DNA of 64,000 nucleotides from Codonopsis lanceolata (taxonomy: Eukaryota; Streptophyta; Magnoliopsida; Asterales; Campanulaceae): the NCBI GenBank assembly GCA_013146195.2, contig CM028379.1, forward strand, positions 85,843,661 through 85,907,660, given 5' to 3'. A program made the position numbers and the translations under genes. Numbering within the stretch: position 1 is the stretch's first letter; each line of letters starts with the position of its first letter. The notes beneath the pieces are model-generated. The model had not been told where the DNA came from. It made no database searches and saw nothing but the letters and a program-made list of their open reading frames with translations. Positions 58,590 through 64,000 of the stretch are shown here, piece after piece.

Positions 58590-59977
58590 AAGCCTATTTT
58601 GACAAAGGGAGCTGTGGGTAGTCTCCAAAGATCATCCTCAATACAGGTTATGCAGTATCCATCCTGAATCCAAAGATACTCCCGGCTAGCTTTTGGAAGC
58701 CTCACCATCAGTATTTCCTTGCTGCCAAAGGTGACAGTTTTGTCATTGACAAAATCAACAGTTCGATCCACATCAAATTATTCCCAAAGTGTGTCATTGA
58801 GCACAGACTACTAGGCTCTAGCTCACATGGAAAAGACCTCCTCATCGGTTTTGATATCCTTCATAAGTTACCCAACTTACGATGGACACAAAATGATCTT
58901 TACTATAAAAGCTTTTTCAATCCATGGAGCCCAGTCCCACGACTTTACATGGCATCTGCTCCAACCATAGAAACCATAAAGCATCAAATTATCCGAGACT
59001 CTTGCGCCTCGTCCCATACAGAGTTTTTGGCAAAACACTCATTTCCTCTATTGTTAAATTGTGTATTTTATGTCTCTCTACCCTTTAAGCAGAATGAAGA
59101 TATCAAAGCAAGCCATCCAGTTTTGTCGTAAAGGACTCCCAGCCTTTTCAAGAATTGCTCTGGTAGATACACGGTTTGTTGAGTACCAACATGCCTGTAT
59201 CGGCACGATCCAAACAACATTAAACACCGGAACATTTTTTGTAACCTTTTACTCCAACTTCAACATGCCTCTCAACGACCCTTCACTGCTCACAACCTTA
59301 AAAGCACAGATCCAGATTGGTGGTACTGCCCAGGTGAACACGTTCCAAGCAACGTTTCACTACCAGGTGGCGTACAGAGTACAGAATCACTCTCTGGACC
59401 TCATGGTCCCCGGCCAAGACTCAGGAGATGCCATTCTCCTTGATATTGATTCCAGTGATACACTAACGTACACCTATGTCCCGAGATAGCTATCGCGAGC
59501 AGATCTACTCAAGCTCCTCCCTGAGCGTTGGGTAACCAATTACGAACAAACTCATCAAGCCCCTTAGGCTCCTGCATAGAGCAGTGCACCTCCAGAGTTT
59601 GTGCATCATGAAGATGGCCTCGTCGAAGTGAAGTTCTCATCTTCACAGCAAGTGAACACCCCGTGCAAAGTCTTCCCAACAGAGATCAATATGGTCAAAC
59701 CTATTGCTCATCGCTCAGACGATGTTCTGCGATCGATCTCTAGATGATGCTTCTAGAGTCTTGATGGACGAAGATCTCAAAACGAAGAAAAACTCTTCTC
59801 AAAAGAGTTTACAGCAAAGATATGAAGAAGGTAACCCAGCCGCAGGAACCCTCGGTGAACCATCTGGTAAATTCGACTATTATGTCCTTTACTCAGATAG
59901 AACACCACCCAAGCCTAAACCACCTCCTGATCCTTGCAAGCCTCCCAAGCCTAAACCACCTCCTCAGCCTTCCAAGT
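58590..59977 (+). pseudogene. Endogenous pararetrovirus (Caulimoviridae, Petuvirus/Florendovirus-like) fragment, rearranged
   Basis: From 58640 to about 58940 the plus strand encodes a retropepsin-side segment (GKDLLIGFDILHKLPNL), followed at 58950-59120 by the entry into reverse transcriptase (LPFKQNEDI). Before the RT palm is reached the sequence switches near 59120-59145 to a movement-protein-like segment (ALVDTRFVEYQHACIG; 59145-59490). That is followed by about 490 bp of weaker, Pro/Lys-rich remains cut by the large LTR at 59978. In the family the movement domain precedes the protease, so the order is inverted relative to a linear genome. Stops and frameshifts make it non-functional. The genus-level call is from memory of the motifs. 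Confidence 0.65.
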
Positions 59978-61617
59978 TGTGGGTTCCCAGGACTGCGCCC
60001 GCGCCCTTGGTTAGGGGTGCGCGTACGTGCGGATCCGGGACACCACTGCTCTCGTTCCACCCTCCCTTTTCTAGGGAAAGACGAAATCAAAAGTGCGAGA
60101 GGAGTGCTGTCTAAGATAGCGCGTTGGAATGCGTCTCGGTTGGCTTTAGTGGATTTTTATTTTAAAAAAATAGCCTTATGGCCCGTTTCGGATCACTATG
60201 GGAGCTTTGGGTTTCCCGCATCAAGTTATCCATTTTTTAGGGGATACCAGGATATGGGAATACACCACCCTTCCATTCTCATTCTCCCTTTTTTAGGGGA
60301 AAACGGAAAAGTGCAAAGAAGGAGTGCTACGAGGCCCCACTGGATCCAAAAAGTTTTAGAGTCGCCATCTTTATTTTAAAGAAAAAATAAAGCAAAACCA
60401 GGAAAAAGAAAAGAAAACCAAAGATAGAAAACGGGTTCGGAGGCTAAGTTACGAGTTGGGAAGGTGCTAGGCACCCAACTCGCCCTTTCGGTCTCAAAAT
60501 AGTTTTTTGGCTAAAGTATGCTTATTGTTATATTTATTTAGCAAATAAATAAAGCATTAAAAGATAGGAAAATAAAGCGAATACATTCGTGGCTACATTA
60601 TTTACGGACTTGTAGCCATTTCCTTACAATAATTACAAATGTATTTAAAAAATATTTGGCAATTATAACGGCTCTTTTACATAATATTTCCTAATCTTAT
60701 CCGGACAGCACAACGGCTTATATTGACTACATTGGGCCGGATTTAAAATAATAACTTTTATAAATAATAAAAAAAGGCCCTTAAAGGCTATTACCTTTTA
60801 GAGCGGTAGTGTGCTCGCTCTGTCCTTCAGGGAGAGGGAGTCTTTTTTTTTGTTATTGTTGTTGTGATTCGGGCAGAATGACTGCTTATTTTGGATGACT
60901 TTGGCTCGTTCACTCGAGCAGAATGACGGCTTATTTTGGAAGGTTTTGGCCTTTTTGGTTGGGCGGAATAACGGCTTACTTTTTGTGTTTTTCAGCCTAT
61001 TACTCGGGCAGAGTAACGGCTTACTTTATGGATTTTGGGCCGAGGAAGTTGGGTGGATACCTAACTAAAAGGCTAGGGATCACTTTTAACCGGTGGATTT
61101 GTGTTTTGGCGAAGTTTGGACGGGGTTTGGAAGCTTTGGTGGGCTACACACACCTATCTCACACCTCTCACTATTATCGGCGTTGAGGGAACGCAGAAGG
61201 AATTCTTCAGCGTTTCTCCACGAATGAATTTCGTTGTCTGAAGGGGAGCCCAGGGCATTTATTTATAGGTGGAGAGGGGGACTCATCGGGAATTATAAAT
61301 TCCCTCAGCCCGCAGCATCCGTTTGTACAGCGGCCTTCGTGAATTGCACAATGCGTTAAGTCCCAGAGCCACTGTAGCTATGTTGGCCCCGACATCACCC
61401 TTGCTTGGCGCGTCGCCCAATCACCTTTTAGGCCGCGCCATGCTCCTATTCAACTTCCATTTTCAACACTTTCACCCCTCGCAATTCAATGTTTTGCGCA
61501 TCCTGCTTTGTTTTTCGCATTTTCGACTCCTGTAACTTGACATTTGTTAATTTTGAACAGTTCTTGATATCACATGTCAGAGTCACATATTAGGGGTACG
61601 AAATTGGGGTGTCTACA
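59978..61617 (-). mobile_element. Large LTR (Ogre/Tat-like), copy III
   Basis: The ends match copy II: TGTGGGTTC at 59978 and TGTCTACA ending at 61617; 1,640 bp. A minus-strand TATA box (TATAAATAAA) lies near 61259-61267. GGGCAGAGTAACGGCTTA-type units lie at 60868-61030. It lacks the 188-bp duplication present in copy II. It is inserted into the pararetrovirus fragment. Confidence 0.8.
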
Positions 61618-62335
61618 GAGCCCCTCAACGATGGAGTCTACGGGTAACCCGAGGCTTACTGAGTAAACGAACATCGTTGATAAACAATAGACTCTCCAAT
61701 TTCGTTCAATTACAACGGGAGAGGAATGCAACAGGTAACCGTTATAATACACAGTTTATCATGCTATCCAAACTCCATAACCTAGACATATTTAGTCGGT
61801 TGTAACATGTTATCGTAGTTTTTAAGCAGATATGAATTTTAAGTGCTCTGATGGTCGGACCTACTAATGTAGGCTGCCTACGTATTCCTTAATAAAGGAA
61901 ATTAGACCAAACATAGTTCAGGTCAAAAACCTAAACTACAAACAACTAGGATGTCATATATGTCCTTCTGGTCAAAACCCGACCAAGAACACAACAGGAA
62001 AAAGATTTTTGTGTTTTTCGAAAAAGTCGTATTCAAACGGTCGAGGACGGCCGCCAAATATGGTATGAAGATTTGAATGTTTTTTGGGAACCATATTCCA
62101 ACTGGTCAAAACCTGTCATCGAAATATGTTAAGAGAAATTCTCAAAATCGTGTCTGGCTGGTCAATACCTTGTTTCCAAACATAATAAGAAAAATTTCAA
62201 ATTTCCCGAAAACTGCACTCGACCGATCAAAATCCGTCGCCGAGCACGACAAAGAAAACTTTCTTAAAGTTCTTTCGAAAACTGTAAAAAAAGGATCATT
62301 CTTTTTCCTTTCCTTTCTTCTCACTCTCTCTGTTT
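61618..62335 (-). mobile_element. Internal 3' region of the large LTR element, copy III
   Basis: It shares the sequence with 26939-27640, including GTTGAGGGGCTC as the polypurine tract before TGTAGACA on the minus strand. No coding remains are recognised. Similarity to copy II ends near 62330. Confidence 0.7.
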
Positions 62336-62770
62336 TTTTCTCAATATTCCTCTTTTTTGTGTTTTTGAAATATTCCTCTTTTTTTGTGTTTTTGAAATAT
62401 TCATCTTTTTTTTCTTTTGAAATATTCCTCTTTTTTTTCTTTTTGAAATATTCATCTTTTTTTTTTCTTTTTGAAATATTCATCTTTTTTTCTTTTTTTA
62501 AAAACTTTATTGAAAAAGACTTATTTTTGAAAAACAAAAACTCATTTTTTTTTGAAAAACGAAACTCTTTATGGAAGGACTTTTCTCTTATTTTTGAAAA
62601 ACAAACTCTTTTGGAAAAGACTTTTCTCTTATTTTTAAACAACGAAACTCTTTAGGGAAGAAGGGTTTTCTTTTATTATCTTCTTTTATTCGAAAAAAAC
62701 AAAACTTTACTTCTTTTTTTAAAAAAAAAAACAAAAACTCTCTTTTAAGAAAATAATTTATTATGGAGTC
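62336..62770. repeat. Two successive T-rich tandem repeats
   Basis: At 62341-62490 about five copies of a roughly 26-bp unit (TTTTTGAAATATTC[CA]TC with a variable T run) are seen. At 62515-62700 about four copies of a longer unit built on GAAAAACAAACTCTTTTGGA and ACTTTTCTCTTATTTTTGAA follow. The long open frames across it on both strands are low-complexity artefacts. Confidence 0.8.
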
Positions 62771-62877
62771 AGGGTAAGAATACTCTATCTTTCTTACCTT
62801 TTGCGCCCAGGTGGCTGCCGCAGATTCGACTGATTTTGTCATTTCTGCCACTCTTGCTTTTTTAAGCCAGAGACTTT

Positions 62878-62998
62878 ATTATTATTATTTTTTCTCTTTT
62901 CCTTTTTTTTCTTTTTTCTTTCTTTTTTTTTCTTCTTTTTTTTTTTTCTTTTACTTCTTTTTTTTTTTTTTCTTTTTTTTTTATTCTTTTTTTTCTGC
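62878..62998. repeat. Polypyrimidine tract
   Basis: About 120 bp almost entirely of T and C on the plus strand, starting after a short ATTATTATT run. It could form H-DNA under supercoiling; here only the composition is observed. Confidence 0.9.
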
Positions 62999-63371
62999 TT
63001 ATTTTGTGGCTACCCTGCTGGGGATATTATTTTTCTTTGCCCTCGGATGGATGGACATTAATTTTGGTTAACATAATTAATTCCGTTAACTCTTCGTTAA
63101 GCTCAGGGGCCATTTTGGAATTTTGGAATTTCGAGGACTTGAATGTCGCAGCTTCAAACTTTGGAGGGGAAAAAGGAAAACTTCCCTTTTTCTCCCTTAT
63201 TATGGACGGTGAGTGAGGGAGAGGGAGCTACTGCTCCTTTCTTTTTTCTTTCTTTCTTTCTTCAGCGACGCAGCACGCCATTGTTGCTCCTCTGTTCTTT
63301 TTTCTATTTTCTTCTTATTTTCGCTCATTTTCTTAATTTTTCTTCGCCAATTCCAGTGTTTTGTCCAGCAG
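62999..63371 (+). promoter_or_regulatory. Probable 5' leader of the plus-strand gene at 63372
   Basis: Mixed sequence with a C/T-rich stretch at 63236-63350 just upstream of the ATG, as is common in plant 5' UTRs. No TATA box is certain. Confidence 0.3.
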
Positions 63372-63551
63372 ATGGCATCTTCTTCTCGATCCAGGAAGGG
63401 GAAGGCGCCTATGCACCCAAAATCTGATCAAGGGAGGAATGAGTTTCCTCCCTTGATCCGAAAAAAAATCAAGTACCGGTACTCCACAAATGACTGGGGC
63501 AACATTCTGCGAGACCGGAACACTCACGTGTCCAGTCTTCCACCTACCACT
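63372..63551 (+). CDS. First exon of an unrecognised gene (60 codons, truncated by window end)
   Basis: An ATG in good context (CAGCAGATGGC) opens a 60-codon basic segment, MASSSRSRKGKAPMHPK then PPLIRKKIKYRYSTNDWGNI, ending TT|GTAAGTTTC, a strong GT donor in phase 0. The rest lies past the window. The Ser/Arg/Lys-rich start could be a nuclear signal. I do not recognise the family. Since it lies opposite to and upstream of the large LTR element copy III, it could be the antisense ORF that some Tat-lineage elements carry near the 3' LTR, or a host gene; the first is only an inference. Confidence 0.45.
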
Positions 63552-64000
63552 GTAAGTTTCTTTCTCTTTCTAGATTTACCTCGATATACTTCAGATCTGC
63601 TAAATTTCGGCACTGTTTGGAACCTTTGGAGCGCTCCTGATTTTATTAATGATGTTTATGCATGTCCTATTTATGCATAAATGATGTAATTAAGTAATGA
63701 TGCATGAAATTTATATGATTTATTTTTGCGATGCATGATTGAACTAGTGTCACTATTTGACCCTATTATGCATGATTTATACTATAAATGCAATTGGAGC
63801 TATATGATGCATGTTTTATGCTAAAACATATTTTTGCATGCAATATATTCACGAGACAGACTTTTCGGAATACAATTTAAATTTTCCGAAATACATTTTC
63901 GGGCATATTTTTGGATAAATATGGGACAAAACGGATATATTTTATACCCTTAAATTCATTTTTCATGGATGCTTATGCTGCAGAGACGTAGTAAATGCCA
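63552..64000 (+). other. Start of the following intron
   Basis: AT-rich sequence after the GT donor, with seven or more ATGCAT/TGCATG words between 63655 and 63845. No coding signal is seen to the window end. Confidence 0.4.

Noticed and set aside
58250..58771. 173-codon minus-strand frame
   Set aside because: It is antisense to the gag and pararetrovirus remains, with no domain.
62077..62655. 192-codon Phe-rich open frame and its antisense 166-codon frame
   Set aside because: Both are made by T-rich tandem repeats; no domain, start context or splice support.

Overview
The window is nuclear DNA of a flowering plant, most likely a eudicot. It has spliced plant genes with GT-AG introns, a nuclear gene for a chloroplast-intron splicing factor, plant-type LTR and LINE retrotransposons, a Mutator-like element carrying an Ulp1 protease, and a fragment of an endogenous plant pararetrovirus. 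The species cannot be fixed from sequence alone.

Only two ordinary host genes are clearly intact, both on the minus strand. (1) At 9603-12479 is a two-exon PPR-LAGLIDADG gene that I recognise as OTP51, the chloroplast ycf3 intron-splicing factor; it reads as 795 aa. (2) At 28089-55375 is a ten-exon gene for a 345-aa protein with an EXD1-like 3'-5' exonuclease domain followed by a KH domain. Its 1,038 coding bases are spread over 27 kb. Its introns hold a nearly full-length LINE (30246-36770), three further LINE pieces and a short LTR element, yet every exon junction is in phase. Intron 1 appears to use a GC donor.

Layout. 1-3290: unidentified AT-rich DNA, a copia 3' end and one copy of a large minus-strand LTR. 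3290-8073: two decayed copia elements end to end, then a TA microsatellite. 9603-12479: OTP51. 12640-18990: a palindrome cluster, a decayed DUF1985/Ulp1 Mutator-like element and a 176/185-bp tandem array built of stacked inverted repeats. 19157-21340: a broken acidic/coiled-coil reading frame and a TAACG/TAACT array. 22174-25100: a SIRE-like copia 3' part. 25101-27640: a second copy of the large LTR with adjoining internal sequence. 28089-55375: the exonuclease-KH gene with its intronic transposons. 55600-56252: a hAT-type MITE with a perfect 8-bp target duplication just upstream of that gene. 56560-59977: Ty3/gypsy-like LTR and gag remnants and a rearranged pararetrovirus fragment. 59978-62340: a third copy of the large LTR. 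62340-64000: T-rich repeats and a 60-codon first exon of an unrecognised plus-strand gene.

The two host genes show no sign of working together. Most of the window is layered transposon debris. The most unusual structures are the multi-hairpin satellite, the 812-bp identical tandem duplication inside an already broken LINE, and the 27-kb gene that has kept its coding frame through many insertions.
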